A stretch of DNA of 64,000 nucleotides, from assembly GCF_033096465.1 (NCBI RefSeq), contig NZ_AP028156.1, positions 2,560,501 through 2,624,500 of the forward strand, given 5' to 3'. Below the pieces are notes generated by a model. That model searched no databases. It saw only the letters and a list, made by a program, of their open reading frames with translations, and had not been told where the DNA came from. Each line of letters starts with the position of its first letter. The first letter of the stretch is position 1. The DNA comes from Blautia luti (lineage in GTDB: Bacteria; Bacillota; Clostridia; Lachnospirales; Lachnospiraceae). This document shows positions 63,373-64,000 of this stretch, in pieces. The position numbers and the translations under genes were made by a program.

Positions 63373-63451
63373 GGAAAAACCTCCTAAGAAATTCTGTTCT
63401 TATATTATAATCTTTGTATATTATACCAAACCGGCAGATAAATGAAAAGGG

Positions 63452-64000
63452 TTATTTGCTGAATTCCGTTAATATTAAGCCCGGATTTCTGTCTTCTGTC
63501 ATACCCACACTCCATGCATTTACAAACAGAAGCAGCGGATTTCCCTTGAGATCTGTAACCTTCTTCATGTCTGAAGTTCCTGTGATCTTTTCAACATTTA
63601 CTTCTTCTTTGTTAGCAATCCAGCGGATATGCTCATATGGAAGTGTCTCCAGACGAATATCCACATTGTACTCATTTTCCAGGCGGTATTTTAGTACATC
63701 AAACTGCAGTACACCAACTACACCTACAATGATTTCTTCCATACCTGTATTAAATTCCTGGAAGATCTGGATCGCGCCTTCCTGTGCGATCTGGTTGATC
63801 CCCTTTACGAACTGCTTTCTCTTCATGGTATCGATCTGCCGCACTCTGGCGAAATGTTCAGGTGCGAAAGTGGGGATTCCCTCAAAAGCAAATTTCCTTC
63901 CCGGTGCACAGATGGTATCACCGATGGAAAAAATACCCGGATCAAATACACCGATAATATCTCCTGCATATGCCTCATCTACAACATGACGGGACTCTGC
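63452..64000 (-). CDS. prfC: Peptide chain release factor 3, C-terminal part
   Basis: The frame is open to the window end, so the gene begins outside. The visible ~182 residues cover the end of domain II and domain III: AYAGDIIGVFDPGIFSIGDT, GIPTFAPEHFARVRQIDTMK, GVVGVLQFDVLKYRLENEYN and the C-terminal LILTEFSK. RF3 is the GTPase that recycles RF1 and RF2 from the ribosome; the GTPase domain itself is not visible here. It is 79 bases upstream of the Asp23 gene, on the same strand. Confidence 0.93.
   Translation of the reverse strand, partial: AESRHVVDEAYAGDIIGVFDPGIFSIGDTICAPGRKFAFEGIPTFAPEHFARVRQIDTMKRKQFVKGINQIAQEGAIQIFQEFNTGMEEIIVGVVGVLQFDVLKYRLENEYNVDIRLETLPYEHIRWIANKEEVNVEKITGTSDMKKVTDLKGNPLLLFVNAWSVGMTEDRNPGLILTEFSK

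Noticed and set aside
1..64000. tRNA, rRNA or CRISPR array
   Set aside because: Intergenic gaps were read for clover-leaf TTC-loops, regular repeats and rRNA sequence; none was found.

Overview
The window reads as chromosome of a spore-forming, low-to-mid GC Bacillota, most likely Lachnospiraceae (Blautia-like; inferred from protein style and gene order, not from a search). Support: spo0A, spoIVB, spoIIM and a spoVB-like flippase; the Clostridia-type run asp23-nusB-xseA-xseB-ispA-dxs-tlyA-nadK-argR-recN-spoIVB-spo0A; a LexA box of Gram-positive type at recA; strong AGGAGG-type ribosome sites. No rRNA, tRNA or CRISPR array was seen.

Layout. 1-8.4 kb: partial FliB-like methylase, then a minus-strand run topB, small acidic protein, YkgJ-type Cys-cluster protein, deoB and an HD phosphohydrolase, then an orphan response regulator, a MITE-like inverted-repeat element and a PAP2 phosphatase. 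8.4-19.2 kb: sfsA-mutY-glycosyltransferase, HAD hydrolase, L,D-transpeptidase, MATE pump, gpmI, hom. 19.2-26.5 kb: HTH protein beside a perfect 24-bp palindrome, FAD oxidoreductase, GNAT, an ABC-transporter ghost, a chromate-transporter pair facing a split ThrE-type exporter pair, rlmD and a small alarmone synthetase.

26.5-31.8 kb is the accessory and decayed part. It holds tandem Spo0A-box-like sites with a promoter, a 25-codon ORF and a terminator; a small winged-helix-like gene; two perfect DnaA boxes; a frameshifted GntR/FCD regulator next to two intact operators and a malate dehydrogenase plus malic enzyme operon (malate to oxaloacetate or pyruvate); and scraps of a DUF554 gene, an IS200-type transposase and a tyrosine integrase.

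31.8-51 kb: core metabolism again: gap-pgk-tpiA, a PHP phosphatase, a P-type ATPase, iscR-iscS-iscU, a SpoVB-like flippase, DAHP synthase, xerD, spoIIM, rny, recA-recX under LexA, glgA, spo0A.

51.4-64 kb: the sporulation/isoprenoid/DNA-repair run. Between spoIVB and spo0A sits a GGDEF-REC protein whose leader carries a c-di-GMP-I (GEMM) riboswitch followed by an intrinsic terminator. A c-di-GMP maker with an intact product-inhibition site is thus placed under c-di-GMP RNA control, directly upstream of the sporulation master regulator. This is the most interesting system in the window. The window ends inside prfC.
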